Origin: Enterococcus mundtii
Lineage (GTDB): Bacteria; Bacillota; Bacilli; Lactobacillales; Enterococcaceae
Assembly (NCBI RefSeq): GCF_002947535.1
Contig: NZ_PUAP01000003.1
Span: 1-64,000, forward strand
Direction: 5' to 3'
Length of the DNA: 64,000 nt
The stretch's first letter is position 1, and each line of letters starts with the position of its first letter. Of the stretch, positions 17,505 to 28,600 are shown piece by piece. A model generated the notes under the pieces. That model was not told the origin of the DNA, made no database searches, and was given only the letters and a program-made list of their open reading frames with translations. A program made the position numbers and the translations under genes.

Positions 17505-18716
17505 ATGAAAGAAAAAATTATATTGGCTTACTCAGGTGGATTAGATACCTCTGTGGCAATCAAATGGTTGGCAAAAGATTATGAGGTGATTGCTTGTTGC
17601 CTAGATATTGGTGAAGGCAAAGATACAGCTTTTATTAAAGAAAAAGCACTTCAAGTTGGCGCAATTGCGTCTTATGCCATCGATGCCAAAGAAGAATTTG
17701 CTCAAGAATTTGCATTGATCGCGCTACAAGGTCATACGTTTTACGAGCAGTCTTACCCACTGGTTTCTGCGCTTTCTCGCCCCTTGATCGCAAAAAAATT
17801 AGTGGAATTAGCTCGAAAAACTGGTGCAACGACGATTGCTCATGGCTGTACAGGAAAAGGCAATGACCAAGTTCGTTTTGAAGTGGCAATCAATGCCTTG
17901 GCACCTGAAATGAAAATCATTGCACCGGTTCGTCAATGGCAATGGTCTCGGGAAGAAGAAATTGCCTATGCGAAAGAAAATGATGTGCCGATTCCAGCAG
18001 ACTTGGAGAATCCTTATTCTATCGACCAAAACTTGTGGGGACGTGCTTGTGAGTGTGGTGTGTTAGAGGACCCTTGGGCGACTCCGCCAGCAGGTGCTTA
18101 TGATATTACGACAGCCTTAGAGTATACACCTGATCAGCCGGATATCATTGAACTCACTTTTGAACAAGGCGTACCAGTTGCTTTGAATCAAGAAAGTTTA
18201 CCTTTGTCTGAATTGATCTTGTCTTTGAATCAATTAGCCGGCAAGCATGGGATTGGACGGATCGATCATGTGGAGAATCGTCTGGTAGGGATTAAATCGC
18301 GGGAAGTGTATGAATGCCCTGGAGCGATCACTTTGATGCAGGCACATAAAGAACTGGAAGATTTGACCTTCGTTCGTGAATTAGCACATTTCAAACCAAT
18401 GATCGAGCAACAGTTGAGCCAAATGATTTATGATGGTCTCTGGTTCAATCCATTGACCGATGCGTTGATCTCTTTCTTGAAAGCAACCCAGACTGCGGTC
18501 AATGGGACTGTCCGCGTTAAACTTTTCAAAGGAAATGTCATCGTTGAAGGACGTAAATCAGCCAATAGTCTATATAACGAAGAACTAGCAACGTATACTT
18601 CAGCAGATACCTTCGATCAACAAGCTGCGGTCGGTTTTATCAAGCTTTGGGGTCTGCCATCGAAAGTCTATGCGGAAGTTCAAACGAAGCAACAAACAGC
18701 CGTAGGATCAGAGTAA
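17505..18716 (+). CDS. argG: Argininosuccinate synthase
   Basis: A 403-residue cytoplasmic enzyme that joins citrulline and aspartate at the cost of ATP. The N-terminal ATP-pyrophosphatase P loop is [15 protein letters not shown] (residues 8-22), and [15 protein letters not shown] near residue 113 is the citrulline/aspartate loop. AAAGGGG lies eight bases before the ATG. argH follows after 101 bases that contain a hairpin (GGTAAAAG/CTTTTGCC at about 18745-18782), which may tune expression of the second gene. No earlier arginine-synthesis genes are nearby, so citrulline must come from elsewhere. Confidence 0.97.
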   Translation: MKEKIILAYSGGLDTSVAIKWLAKDYEVIACCLDIGEGKDTAFIKEKALQVGAIASYAIDAKEEFAQEFALIALQGHTFYEQSYPLVSALSRPLIAKKLVELARKTGATTIAHGCTGKGNDQVRFEVAINALAPEMKIIAPVRQWQWSREEEIAYAKENDVPIPADLENPYSIDQNLWGRACECGVLEDPWATPPAGAYDITTALEYTPDQPDIIELTFEQGVPVALNQESLPLSELILSLNQLAGKHGIGRIDHVENRLVGIKSREVYECPGAITLMQAHKELEDLTFVRELAHFKPMIEQQLSQMIYDGLWFNPLTDALISFLKATQTAVNGTVRVKLFKGNVIVEGRKSANSLYNEELATYTSADTFDQQAAVGFIKLWGLPSKVYAEVQTKQQTAVGSE

Positions 18717-18817
18717 CGAGTAAAGCAATCAAAAGAAAAGTAAGGTAAAAGCTGAGTGCGAACTCAAACAGGAACTTTTGCCTTCTTTTCTTTCATTCAA
18801 AACATAGGAGGAATCAC

Positions 18818-20203
18818 ATGGATAAACTTTGGGGTGGACGGTTTCAAGGAAAAAGTGAACAATGGATCGATGCGTTCGGAGCTTCGATCTCCTTTGATCA
18901 AAAGTTAGCCGAACAGGATATTTTAGGTAGTCTCGCCCATGTGAAAATGTTGGCCCATACTGGGATTTTGTCCGAGGAAGAAGCGCAACAAATCATCGTT
19001 GGTTTAGAAAAACTGCAAACACGGTTAACAAATGGCACCTTGCATTTTTCGGTGGAAAATGAAGACATCCATTTGAATATTGAAAAATGCTTACATGAGG
19101 AAATCGGACCTGTTGCTGGGAAACTACATACTGCTCGTAGCCGTAATGACCAAGTCGCAACAGACATGCACTTGTACCTAAAAGAAACGGTACTTGAACT
19201 GATCGACAAACTTCATTCGTTGCGCCAAACGTTCGTGGAAAAAGCAACAGAGCATACGGCTACGATCATGCCAGGATATACTCATCTGCAACATGCCCAA
19301 CCGATTTCCTTTGGCCACCATCTCTTGGCGTACTATCAGATGTTTACTCGTGACTATGAACGCTTCACAGAAAGTTTGAAACGAATCGATATTTCCCCTT
19401 TAGGCAGTGCTGCATTGGCAGGTACGACGTTTCCGATTGATCGTTCTTTCGCTGCAAATGAATTGGGCTTTTCTGCTGTTTATGCAAACAGTCTTGATGC
19501 TGTCAGTGACCGTGATTTTATTCTTGAATTTTTAAGTAACGCTTCTTTGTTGATGATGCACTTGTCACGCTTTTGCGAAGAAATCATTTTTTGGTGTAGT
19601 TACGAATGCCAATACATTGAACTTTCGGATACTTTTTCAACAGGCAGTTCGATCATGCCCCAAAAGAAAAACCCAGATATAGCAGAATTGATTCGTGGAA
19701 AAACAGGTCGAGTATATGGGAATTTATTTGGTTTACTCACGTTGATGAAGGGCTTGCCCTTAGCTTATAACAAAGATTTCCAAGAAGATAAAGAAGGCAT
19801 GTTCGATACGAGTGAAACGATTTTAGCCAGCCTTTCTATCATGGAAGGTATGGTTAAAACTATGGAAGTGAACAAAGCCCGAATGTATGCGGCCACGCAA
19901 AAAGATTTCTCCAATGCGACTGAGTTAGCCGATTACTTAGCTGCGAAGGGCTTACCTTTCCGTCAAGCACATGAGATCGTCGGTAAACTCGTCTTACAAT
20001 GTACACAACAAGGTTGTTCATTACAAGACATCCCACTAACAGAATTCCAAGCAATCAGCCCGCTGATCAAAGCCGATATTTACGACACCTTACTTCCGGA
20101 AACTGCCGTAAAACGTCGCAATTCATTAGGTGGTACAGGTTTTGACCAAGTAGAAAGTCAAATTGAACAAGCACTACATCAGTTGAAAATAGACAAGAAC
20201 TAA
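18818..20203 (+). CDS. argH: Argininosuccinate lyase
   Basis: A 461-residue member of the fumarase/aspartase superfamily that splits argininosuccinate into arginine and fumarate. It begins [19 protein letters not shown], contains [13 protein letters not shown] and [14 protein letters not shown], and has the signature loop [12 protein letters not shown] with the catalytic Ser. AGGAGG precedes the start. It follows argG in an operon and ends at a strong terminator. Confidence 0.97.
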   Translation: MDKLWGGRFQGKSEQWIDAFGASISFDQKLAEQDILGSLAHVKMLAHTGILSEEEAQQIIVGLEKLQTRLTNGTLHFSVENEDIHLNIEKCLHEEIGPVAGKLHTARSRNDQVATDMHLYLKETVLELIDKLHSLRQTFVEKATEHTATIMPGYTHLQHAQPISFGHHLLAYYQMFTRDYERFTESLKRIDISPLGSAALAGTTFPIDRSFAANELGFSAVYANSLDAVSDRDFILEFLSNASLLMMHLSRFCEEIIFWCSYECQYIELSDTFSTGSSIMPQKKNPDIAELIRGKTGRVYGNLFGLLTLMKGLPLAYNKDFQEDKEGMFDTSETILASLSIMEGMVKTMEVNKARMYAATQKDFSNATELADYLAAKGLPFRQAHEIVGKLVLQCTQQGCSLQDIPLTEFQAISPLIKADIYDTLLPETAVKRRNSLGGTGFDQVESQIEQALHQLKIDKN

Positions 20204-20204
20204 A

Positions 20205-20256
20205 AGAACATCTTGAGACAATGTTTCCACACGTTGTCTCAAGACGTTCTTTTTTA
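20205..20256 (+). terminator. Rho-independent terminator of argGH
   Basis: A long imperfect stem (AGAACATCTTGAGACAA with TTGTCTCAAGACGTTCT) is followed by TTTTTT. Confidence 0.85.
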
Positions 20257-20359
20257 GTTTACATTTTTCAAAAATATGTAAAAAAAGTTCAATCTTTCAA
20301 GAATAAACATGTCATACTTTAGTTTAAAAAACTTTTTCATACAGAAAGGAAAAACTATT

Positions 20360-21343
20360 ATGCATTTCTTCCCCTTTGTCGATCCCAACCGTCGACCACA
20401 AGCAGAGATCAAAAAAATGACAGAAGAACTTACACAAAAATTTCATGCAATCGATCCAGATTTGACTTTGATACATAATGATAACTTTATTGATTATGGT
20501 CCAGAGGTCTTTCCACAACTTTCGTCGATTTACTGGGATCCTCGTGTGCCAAATCATCCGATGGAACATTTTGTGTATTCGGAGTATCGATTGAAATATC
20601 AATTTTATACGCTCTATTGTTTTACACCTTATGGCGAACAAATTGATGAACATTACGGAAAAGTAAATCATTCGGATCGAAAAACGCTACAAGCAATTGA
20701 CGATTTGATATTAACTGTTATTCACACTTATCAAGCAAAAAACTTATCTTACTGGAAGGATTTATTTCCAGAAGAACAATTCCAACAAACAATCGCATCT
20801 CATTATCAAAGAACTTCACAGATGATCGGTGAAGGTAGAAAAAGTAGCCGACTAATCACCTTCACTGACCCTAAGCATCGACCTTTGGCCGCTGTAGAAA
20901 AGAATACGGAATTTCTAGAAACTCAGTTAAATCAATTAGATTCTCGACTAACTGTGACCCATGATGATTCATTTATTGATTTTGGTCCAAGTGATGGACA
21001 TTTTCTTGTTGAGTGTCCTTATGATCCAGAGGAAGACGACCTAGACGACGATAGACGTGGTCTATCGGAGGAAGAATATGAGATTTGCTATGAAGATATT
21101 CCTCTATTTGGTTGTTCTCCCTATAACATAAGCTTTGGTATACATGGAGATTTTTACAGTAAATGGATGTTGAATATTGATTATCTTGATTTAAGAGAGC
21201 GATTGAATAACCCTACTTTAGCTATTATTCATCAATATCAGTTAGATAATCTATATTACTGGCGTGATCATTATTCCACTGAAAAATTCCAATCTGAAGC
21301 CCTTGATTCCAAAGAACGCGGGCTACGACAAATCCACTCCTGA
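20360..21343 (+). CDS. Hypothetical protein made of two homologous halves
   Basis: About 327 residues and no family that I recognise. The protein is an internal duplication. FVDPNRRPQAEIKKMTEEL, then LIHNDNFIDYGP, in the first half match FTDPKHRPLAAVEKNTEFL, then VTHDDSFIDFGP, in the second. VIHTYQAKNLSYWKDLFPEE matches IIHQYQLDNLYYWRDHYSTE. A very acidic stretch (PEEDDLDDDRRG) lies in the second half. There is no signal peptide. I start at ATG 20360, which has AAAGGA upstream; the open frame extends to 20309 without a ribosome binding site. Confidence 0.7.
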   Translation: MHFFPFVDPNRRPQAEIKKMTEELTQKFHAIDPDLTLIHNDNFIDYGPEVFPQLSSIYWDPRVPNHPMEHFVYSEYRLKYQFYTLYCFTPYGEQIDEHYGKVNHSDRKTLQAIDDLILTVIHTYQAKNLSYWKDLFPEEQFQQTIASHYQRTSQMIGEGRKSSRLITFTDPKHRPLAAVEKNTEFLETQLNQLDSRLTVTHDDSFIDFGPSDGHFLVECPYDPEEDDLDDDRRGLSEEEYEICYEDIPLFGCSPYNISFGIHGDFYSKWMLNIDYLDLRERLNNPTLAIIHQYQLDNLYYWRDHYSTEKFQSEALDSKERGLRQIHS

Positions 21344-21372
21344 ATATTCAAAAGGGTGTACTCAATGCTCAG

Positions 21373-21621
21373 TCAATTACAAAAAAATGACAGAAAGATT
21401 CTTGTAAGGGTATCCGTAAATCCTCGGAGTTTTACCCATTCGTTCCATGTTTTTTCATCTTTTGCTGGCGACGTGCCACTTAAATCAATCTCAACAGCCG
21501 GACGCGAGATCGCTTCTTTGAAGGATCGATCACTCGCAAAGGCTAAGAGTGTCGGTTGGAAAACCGTCGACAACAACATTACAACCATCAACAACGAGAA
21601 CCATTTCTTTTTCACTTTCAT
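21373..21621 (-). CDS. Short secreted protein or truncated remnant
   Basis: An 82-residue frame begins with a textbook signal peptide (MKVKKKWFSLLMVVMLL, then LLAFA before SDRS) and has a good AAAAGGAG ribosome binding site. Only about 50 residues follow the predicted cleavage site, with EIDLSGTSPAKDEKTWNEW, and no domain is visible. It converges on the duplicated-protein gene and stops 30 bases from its end. It could be a small secreted protein, or the front of a larger secreted protein whose rest was lost; I favour the second. Confidence 0.45.
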   Translation of the reverse strand: MKVKKKWFSLLMVVMLLSTVFQPTLLAFASDRSFKEAISRPAVEIDLSGTSPAKDEKTWNEWVKLRGFTDTLTRIFLSFFCN

Positions 21622-21762
21622 GTTTTTGCTCCTTTTCTTTTTTATTTACATCGTGAGTATATTGCAAGAAAAGTAAGCGCTTAATAAAAAGTATCGATTT
21701 TTAAAGAACGTCTTTTTCCCATTAGCAGAAAATAAATTTCTGCTGTAATTAATAGAAAAAAT

Positions 21763-21811
21763 AACACCCTGTCGAAACACGTCTCAATGGATGTGTGTCA
21801 ACAGGGTGTTT
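21763..21811 (-). terminator. Terminator of dps
   Basis: Arms AACACCCTGT/ACAGGGTGTT enclose a 28-base loop with further pairing, 22 bases after the dps stop. Confidence 0.65.
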
Positions 21812-21833
21812 CTTATAGTTGTGACTCGTTTGT

Positions 21834-22301
21834 TTATGCGTCAATTCCTGGTGCTTTACCTAGATGTGCTTGTATCATCCAGATGCGTTTTTCTGTTGCT
21901 GCTTTAAAATCAATAAAGATATCTTGTGTTGGATCGTCGCCTTCTTCACCAGCAGCTTCAATTCCTTTTTGGAAAAGGTCTGCTAAATAGCGATAACCTG
22001 CGACTAATGTTTCTAAACGTTCTTCCATCGTGCGATCCCAACCACCAACTTCATCAGGGATTTTTGTGTTGTCTGCAAATTCACGTAATGTTGAATAAGG
22101 TGAACCATCTAATGTGATCAAACGTTCTGAGATTTCATCTAATTGTTCGTTCAAATCGTCCATGAATTTGTCCATCATTGGATGCAATGTCAAGAATCCA
22201 GGACCTCTCATATACCAATGTGTTTGATGAACGATCACCGACATTTGGCTTAAATCTGCTACTAATTGATTCAATACTTCTTTTGTTTGTTGAAATTTCA
22301 T
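21834..22301 (-). CDS. dps: Dps-family ferritin-like DNA-binding protein
   Basis: A 155-residue Dps/ferritin-like subunit. The ferroxidase ligands sit in VIVHQTHWYMRGPGF and in MDKFMDDLNEQLDEISERL, spaced as in the Dps family. It forms a 12-mer that oxidises and stores iron with peroxide and so protects DNA. AGGAGGC precedes the start. A near-palindrome of Fur-box type lies about 75 bases upstream, which fits iron or peroxide control. It is a single-gene unit with its own terminator. Confidence 0.93.
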   Translation of the reverse strand: MKFQQTKEVLNQLVADLSQMSVIVHQTHWYMRGPGFLTLHPMMDKFMDDLNEQLDEISERLITLDGSPYSTLREFADNTKIPDEVGGWDRTMEERLETLVAGYRYLADLFQKGIEAAGEEGDDPTQDIFIDFKAATEKRIWMIQAHLGKAPGIDA

Positions 22302-22377
22302 GTAATTCTGCCTCCTCGCATTTGCCTATACTAAAATCATAGTAAACTTTGAGGGAAAAGTACACTAAAATCCTTTA

Positions 22378-22396
22378 GATGAGAACGATTTTCATC
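22378..22396. promoter_or_regulatory. Fur-family operator candidate upstream of dps
   Basis: GATGAGAACGATTTTCATC is a 19-base near-palindrome (arms GATGAGAA and TTTTCATC) that resembles the Fur-box layout. Its place upstream of dps supports regulation by a Fur-family repressor (Fur or PerR). Confidence 0.4.
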
Positions 22397-22467
22397 CCCA
22401 GAGTAATGCTTTTTTTAAATAGCAAAAAATCCGCCAATCAAATAGAAAATATAACTAATGTCATCAT

Positions 22468-24018
22468 TTATGATTCGCCTTCTTCATCTATCCTCTCTGT
22501 TGATAGATCCTCTCGTAGTTCCGCAAATAATTGCGAATAGCGGCTTAATTCTTGTTGTGTCGAAACAAACAACGGATATATTTTGTTATACATGTGACTG
22601 GCTTTTTTCTGAACAGTCACTTGTTGCGCTAATTCAATATATGCAGAAGCTTCCCCTAATGTTTCGATCCTTCCTTGGCTCTGCCAACCTAAAATAACTG
22701 CCCCTAAAGCAGAAGCTTCTTTGACTTTTGGAAAACGGATAGGTTGTCCCAATACATCTGCCATGATCTGCCGAAATAAAACCGATTGAGCAAAGCCACC
22801 AGTTGCACGTAACTCAATCACTTGATCGGGTGGACAGATACCTCGCAAAATCCGTTTGAGGTTAAAACAAACCCCTTCCAAGACCGCTCGCATCATGTCT
22901 TTTTCCGTATGCCATCGTTGCAGGCCAATAAAACTTCCAAATGCCTCCGCATCCCACAAAGGTGCTCGTTCACCCAGTAAATATGGTTGGAAAATCAGTC
23001 CATTGGCACCAGGCGGGATAAAAGCGATTTCTGAAAGGACTGCTTGGTACGGATCTTCACCTTGTTCCTTGGCTCGTTGAACGACATCTTGCATCAATGT
23101 ATGGACCGCCCAATCAAAGATCCCTGCGCCATTACTGGTTGCTCCTCCGATGACCCAGTGAGTTTGATCCAAAACATAACAGAAGGTTTCCATCGTTGGA
23201 TGGAGCTTTGGGCGATTCGAAATAAATCGTAATGCGCCACTGGTACCGACAGTCAGCGCTGCCGTCGTCTCACCAAATGCACCTAAACCTAAATTAGATA
23301 ATGGCCCATCCGCTCCACCTAAAATAAAAGGGATTTCTTGATCAAAATGGAACCTCGCACGGGCCTGATCTGTTAATTTTGTGAACTGGGTAGTCGCAGG
23401 TGCCACTCTCGGCAATTGCTCTTCTTGTATCCCTAACTCTTCAAGAATAGGCTCTGACCATTGGAAACGGTGGATATCGAAGTACCCTGTACCAGAAGCA
23501 GTACTATAATCACTGACTAATTCAGCAAACAATTCATAAAAAAGGTAATCTTTGATTCCTACAAAATAAGCCGCTTGCTCAAATAAATCAGGAAATTCGG
23601 TTTTCAACCAATTGATTTTGATCAGTGGCGACATTGGATGGATCGGTGTACCAGTCCGTTCATAGATTGCGCGTCCCTTTTCAGTCGTCTTTAATTTTTC
23701 CGCTTCATCGACGGCACGAGTATCTGCCCACGTGAACATGCGCGTCAAAGGCTTTTTATTTTCATCTAATAAAATCAAGCTGTGCATGGCTGTTGAAAAT
23801 GAGATGAATTGAATTGTTTGTGCTGGCAATTGTTGGATCACTTCTTTGATGACCGTATACACTGCATGGACGATCAATTCCTGATCCTGTTCAGCCATGC
23901 CTTGGATTTCTTGGATCAGCGGGTAATGAAAGTAGGCTGTAGCTACTTCTTCTGCTTCTTCATTGAATGCAACTGCTTTCGTTTGCGTAGTACCAATATC
24001 GACCCCGACTGCAATCAT
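22468..24018 (-). CDS. gntK: Gluconate kinase, FGGY family
   Basis: About 516 residues of a FGGY sugar kinase that phosphorylates gluconate to 6-phosphogluconate. The first ATP loop is VGVDIGTTQTKAVAF. Gluconokinase-type segments SFSTAMHSLILLD and FTWADTRA follow. FILGGADGPLSNLGLGAFG and LTVGTSGALR are phosphate-binding loops, and RATGGFAQSVLFRQIMADVL is the FGGY C-terminal signature. I choose ATG 24018, eight bases after AGAGGTGG, over the GTG at 24030. It stands alone; no gluconate permease is beside it, so the substrate is inferred from sequence type. Confidence 0.88.
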   Translation of the reverse strand: MIAVGVDIGTTQTKAVAFNEEAEEVATAYFHYPLIQEIQGMAEQDQELIVHAVYTVIKEVIQQLPAQTIQFISFSTAMHSLILLDENKKPLTRMFTWADTRAVDEAEKLKTTEKGRAIYERTGTPIHPMSPLIKINWLKTEFPDLFEQAAYFVGIKDYLFYELFAELVSDYSTASGTGYFDIHRFQWSEPILEELGIQEEQLPRVAPATTQFTKLTDQARARFHFDQEIPFILGGADGPLSNLGLGAFGETTAALTVGTSGALRFISNRPKLHPTMETFCYVLDQTHWVIGGATSNGAGIFDWAVHTLMQDVVQRAKEQGEDPYQAVLSEIAFIPPGANGLIFQPYLLGERAPLWDAEAFGSFIGLQRWHTEKDMMRAVLEGVCFNLKRILRGICPPDQVIELRATGGFAQSVLFRQIMADVLGQPIRFPKVKEASALGAVILGWQSQGRIETLGEASAYIELAQQVTVQKKASHMYNKIYPLFVSTQQELSRYSQLFAELREDLSTERIDEEGES

Positions 24019-24077
24019 TATTTTTTCCACCTCTCTTCTCCTTTTTTGCGTATCTTAATCAAAAGGAGGTTGCTCTG

Positions 24078-24752
24078 ATGTTTCTTTATTTTATCATCGG
24101 TTGTTGCTTTGGTTCTTTTTTGTGCTTGGTCGCACAACGTGTTCCTCAAGACCTTTCTATTATTTCCCCTCGTTCTCATTGTGTCAACTGTCACCAAACC
24201 TTACGCTGGTATGAGTTGATTCCATTACTTTCGATTGTCATTCAACAGTTTCGTTGTCGCTCTTGTCAGACCAAACTTTCACCCATGTATCCACTGGCCG
24301 AGTTGACCAGCGGTGCGCTATTTATGTATGCAGGATTCTATTCGCCAGATACAGTTCATTTGATCTGGCTCTTCGTTGCTTTTTTATTTTCGTTGATGGA
24401 TATTTTTTACCTTGCGATCGACACTCGCATCCTCTATTTCTCATGGACATTCTTATGGGTCTACTGGTTTTTGACTGATCAGTTTCACCTAGAAACTAGT
24501 ATGGTTTTCGGCTTGATCAGTTACGGTTTGCTGCGTTATGGGCAAGCTTATTTAGGCGCAGGTGATACGTTACTCTTACTTAGTTGGAGTGGCGGATTGA
24601 TCTCTTCACAACTCCTCATACTTTTGTTTATCGCCAGTTGTCTTGGTTTAAGTTATTTTTGTGTCGCAGCTTTACTCCACAAACAAAGAAAACATCTCCC
24701 CTTTGTTCCTTTTCTAAGTATTGCCTTATGGCTAGTCCTCCATTTCCGATAA
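24078..24752 (+). CDS. comC: Prepilin peptidase, A24 family (ComC type)
   Basis: A 224-residue polytopic membrane protease that cleaves and methylates type IV pilin-like proteins, here most likely competence pseudopilins. It shows two CxxC pairs (HCVNCHQTL and CRSCQTKLSP) of the cytoplasmic N-terminal domain, the first catalytic Asp in LFSLMDIFYLAID, and the second in GAGDTLLLLSW (GxGD motif). Hydrophobic segments alternate throughout. AAAGGAGG lies before the ATG. It diverges from gntK. Confidence 0.93.
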   Translation: MFLYFIIGCCFGSFLCLVAQRVPQDLSIISPRSHCVNCHQTLRWYELIPLLSIVIQQFRCRSCQTKLSPMYPLAELTSGALFMYAGFYSPDTVHLIWLFVAFLFSLMDIFYLAIDTRILYFSWTFLWVYWFLTDQFHLETSMVFGLISYGLLRYGQAYLGAGDTLLLLSWSGGLISSQLLILLFIASCLGLSYFCVAALLHKQRKHLPFVPFLSIALWLVLHFR

Positions 24753-24838
24753 CACAAAAAAGAAGAAGCATCTGGAACAAAATGTCCGATCTTCCTCTTT
24801 CTTACGTCTATCATACGTGACTACTTATGTTTAAAAGA

Positions 24839-25363
24839 CTAGTCTTTCCAGTTTTTTCTAAGGAATCCCGCCCGACCAGAGCCTTCACGATACAACTGAT
24901 AATGGATCTTGTTTTTCTTGTAGTAATCTTGATGATACTCCTCTGCGGGATAAAAGGTCGTACGAGGTTCGATCTTCGTGACGATCGGTTGATCGAAACG
25001 GCCACTTGCTTGTAACTGTTGTTTTGATTTTTCTGCGGCTTCACGCTCTGCTTCATCACTATAATAAATGACCGGACGATAAGAGTCCCCACGATCAGCA
25101 AACTGCCCTAAAGCATCTGTCGGATCGGTCTGTTGCCAATAAATCTCGACTAATTGCGCATAAGTGATGATTTCAGGATCATATTCGATTTCTACCGCTT
25201 CCGTATGCCCAGTTGTTCCAGTCGTCACTTGTTCGTAGGTTGGATTTGGTACATGTCCCCCAGTATAACCGGAAGTAACGGAGAGGATACCTGGTTGTGT
25301 TTCAAACGGTTTGACCATACACCAAAAACAGCCACCTGCAAATACAGCTTTTTTCACTGCCAT
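24839..25363 (-). CDS. msrA: Peptide methionine sulfoxide reductase MsrA
   Basis: A 174-residue reductase that repairs the S form of methionine sulfoxide in proteins. The catalytic motif [12 protein letters not shown] is at residues 10-21. [31 protein letters not shown] and [14 protein letters not shown] are the usual conserved blocks. The ribosome binding site is AAAGGAG. The typical C-terminal recycling cysteines are not evident. It is convergent with comC. Confidence 0.97.
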   Translation of the reverse strand: MAVKKAVFAGGCFWCMVKPFETQPGILSVTSGYTGGHVPNPTYEQVTTGTTGHTEAVEIEYDPEIITYAQLVEIYWQQTDPTDALGQFADRGDSYRPVIYYSDEAEREAAEKSKQQLQASGRFDQPIVTKIEPRTTFYPAEEYHQDYYKKNKIHYQLYREGSGRAGFLRKNWKD

Positions 25364-25489
25364 TTCTTATCAGCTCCTTTGGTTTTTATCATACTCGTTT
25401 TCATTGAAATAAATAGTAATATGCTTATTTTACCCCCTACCGGTATTTTCAGCCTATTTATATTGTTTTACTTTTATTATTTGAAGATT

Positions 25490-25594
25490 GGTGGATAAAT
25501 TTTGGTATACATAATAATTATCCACTGTGGATATCTATTGTCATTTCTTTTATCCACAGTTGCCTTTTACTTCCTTGATTCTAGTTTATCCACA
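25490..25594. promoter_or_regulatory. Cluster of five DnaA-box-like sites
   Basis: Nine-base sites matching TTATCCACA with at most one mismatch occur at 25490-25498 (minus, TTATCCACC), 25518-25526 (TTATCCACT), 25526-25534 (minus, ATATCCACA), 25550-25558 and 25586-25594 (both exact). They fill the gap between msrA and the rpoC terminator. No dnaA or dnaN is near, so this is not the usual origin; a DnaA-titrating or DnaA-reactivating locus is possible. Confidence 0.55.
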
Positions 25595-25600
25595 AAAAAA

Positions 25601-25629
25601 GGTCAAGCTCCTCAAACAGGAACTTGACC
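25601..25629 (-). terminator. Rho-independent terminator of rpoBC
   Basis: The stem GGTCAAG/CTTGACC with an inner extension is followed on the minus strand by a run of seven T, 20 bases after the rpoC stop. Confidence 0.85.
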
Positions 25630-25650
25630 TTCTTTATGTGAACTCATGGT

Positions 25651-28600
25651 TTATCGTGTTTGTTCATTCATTGCATCTTCGGCAGCCATTTGTGCTTCGA
25701 TGTCAGAAATGCTATACACGTTCTCACTTGCAACGCCAACTTCTTTTGGTTCCATGTTGCGGTAACGTGGCATACCAGTACCAGCTGGAATGATCTTACC
25801 GATGATAACATTTTCTTTCAAACCAAGAAGTGGATCTTTTTTGCCTCGGATCGCAGCATCAGTCAAGACACGAGTTGTTTCTTGGAAGGATGCAGCTGAT
25901 AAGAAGCTGTTTGTTTCTAATGATGCTTTTGTGATACCTAGCAAGACTGGACGAGATGTCGCAGGAACGCCACCAGCAACTAACGTATTGTAGTTTTGGT
26001 CTTTGAAGTCTGCGATATCTAACAGTGTACCTGGCAAGATTTCTGTATCGCCTGGGTCCATGACGCGCACTTTACGAAGCATTTGGCGAACCATTACTTC
26101 GATATGTTTGTCGCCGATTTCTACCCCTTGCATACGGTAAACGCGTTGTACTTCACGTAATAGATAGTTTTCAACAGATAGAACGTCACGTACTTGCAAC
26201 AATTGTTTTGGATCAATTGATCCTTCTGTCAATGGTGCACCACGATGGATCATATCGCCTTCAGCGACTTTCATACGTGCAGTGTAAGGCACTGTATACG
26301 TACGTGTATCTGTTTTCCCTTTGATCGTTACTTCTTTAGTACGTGTTGCAGGATCTTCAGAGATATCGATAACATCCCCTGTTACTTCAGTGATCACTGC
26401 TTGCCCTTTCGGATTACGTGCTTCAAATATTTCTTGGACACGAGGAAGACCTTGAGTGATATCATCTCCGGCAACCCCACCCGTATGGAACGTACGCATT
26501 GTTAACTGAGTACCTGGTTCACCGATTGATTGAGCGGCGATGGTACCAACTGCTTCTCCGACTTCAACGTCAGAACCAGTTGCCAAGTTACGTCCGTAAC
26601 AATGTTTGCAGACACCATGTTTTGTGTTACATGTGAAGACAGAACGGATCGTTACAGTTTCAACACCTGCATCAACGATTTGTTTTGCAACATCTTCAGA
26701 GATCAATTGATTTCCGGCAATGATCATTTCGTTGGTTTCAGGATGACGAACTTCTTTACGTGTGTAACGTCCAATCAAACGATCTTCAAGAGATTCGATG
26801 ATTTCATTTCCTTCACGGATTGCTTGGATCTCAAGACCGCGGTCAGTGCCACAATCTTCTTCACGAATGATGACATCTTGGGCAACGTCAACTAAACGAC
26901 GTGTCAAGTAACCAGAATCGGCTGTCTTCAAGGCTGTATCGGTCATTCCTTTACGAGCCCCGTGAGTTGAGATAAACATTTCCAAGACAGAAAGTCCTTC
27001 GCGGAAGTTCGAAATGATCGGCAATTCCATGATACGTCCATTCGGTGCGGCCATCAATCCACGCATACCAGCAAGCTGAGTAAAGTTGGAGATGTTACCA
27101 CGGGCACCAGAATCTGACATCATGAAGATTGGGTTTTTCGCTTCCAAACCTTCCATCAGTTTTTGTTGGATGCTGTCTTTCGCAGAGTTCCAAACAGCGA
27201 TTACTCGTTCATAACGCTCGTCGTCAGTGATCAATCCACGACGGAATTGCTTCGTGATCGACTCTACTTGTTTATGTGCTTCGTCAATGATCACTTGTTT
27301 TTCATTCAAGACACTGATGTCGGCGATCCCTACAGTGATACCTGCATGTGTTGAATGTTTGTATCCTAAGTCTTTCATACGGTCAAGCATCTTAGATGTT
27401 TCAGTTACTTTGAAACGTTTGAAGACTTCGGCGATGATGTTTCCTAAGTTTTTCTTCTTGAATGGTAAAACTAATTCTTGTTCTTTGATGTGAGCAGGAA
27501 TATCTGTTCCAGCTTCAACAAAGTATTTGTCCGGTGTTTGGACAGTCAAGTTGAAGTCAGTTGGTTCATTCAAGTAAGGGAATTCTGGTGGCATGATCTC
27601 GTTGAAAATGATCTTACCAACAGTCGTGATCATCGTGCGTTCTTTTTGCCATTCTGTAAATGGTTTGTCCCCTAATGTCGTTGGGTTCACACCGATACGT
27701 GAATGTAAATGAACGTAGCCATTACGCCATGCGATGAGTGCTTCGTTTTGGTCTCTAAAGACCATTCCTTCGCCTTCACGACCTTCTTCTTCCATTGTTA
27801 GGTAGTAGTTTCCTAAAACCATATCCTGAGAAGGTGTAACAACTGGTTTACCATCTTTTGGATTCAAGATGTTTTGAGCAGCTAACATCAGCATACGTGC
27901 TTCTGCTTGTGCTTCTTCGTTCAACGGTACGTGAACGGCCATTTGGTCTCCATCGAAATCGGCATTGTATGCTTCACATACCAATGGATGCAAACGGATC
28001 GCACGACCTTGGACAAGAACTGGTTCAAATGCTTGGATACCTAATCTGTGAAGCGTAGGTGCCCGGTTCAATAGAACTGGATGTTCTTTGATGACGTCTT
28101 CTAAGACATCCCAAACTTCATCTTCTTGACGTTCGATTTTGCGTTTCGCATTTTTGATGTTTGAAGCAAGTTCACGTTGAACTAATTCGCGCATCACGAA
28201 TGGTTTGAACAATTCGATCGCCATTTCTTTTGGTAGTCCACATTGGTACATTTTCAAGAAAGGACCTACGACGATAACTGAACGACCAGAGTAGTCGACA
28301 CGTTTACCAAGTAAGTTTTGACGGAAACGACCTTGTTTCCCTTTCAACATATGAGAAAGAGATTTCAATGGGCGGTTACCTGGTCCTGTAACAGGACGGC
28401 CACGACGACCGTTATCGATCAACGCATCTACCGCTTCTTGTAACATCCGTTTTTCATTTTGAACGATGATTCCTGGTGCATTCAAGTCTAACAAACGTTT
28501 CAAACGATTGTTACGGTTGATCACACGACGATATAGATCGTTCAAATCACTTGTTGCAAAACGTCCACCTTCTAATTGGACCATTGGTCGTAGATCTGGT

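Noticed and set aside
21356-21676. Plus-strand frame opposite the signal-peptide gene
   Set aside because: The opposite strand has a better ribosome binding site and a real signal peptide; this frame looks like its shadow.
25490-25594. Chromosomal replication origin
   Set aside because: DnaA-like boxes are present, but dnaA, dnaN and an AT-rich unwinding element beside them are not.
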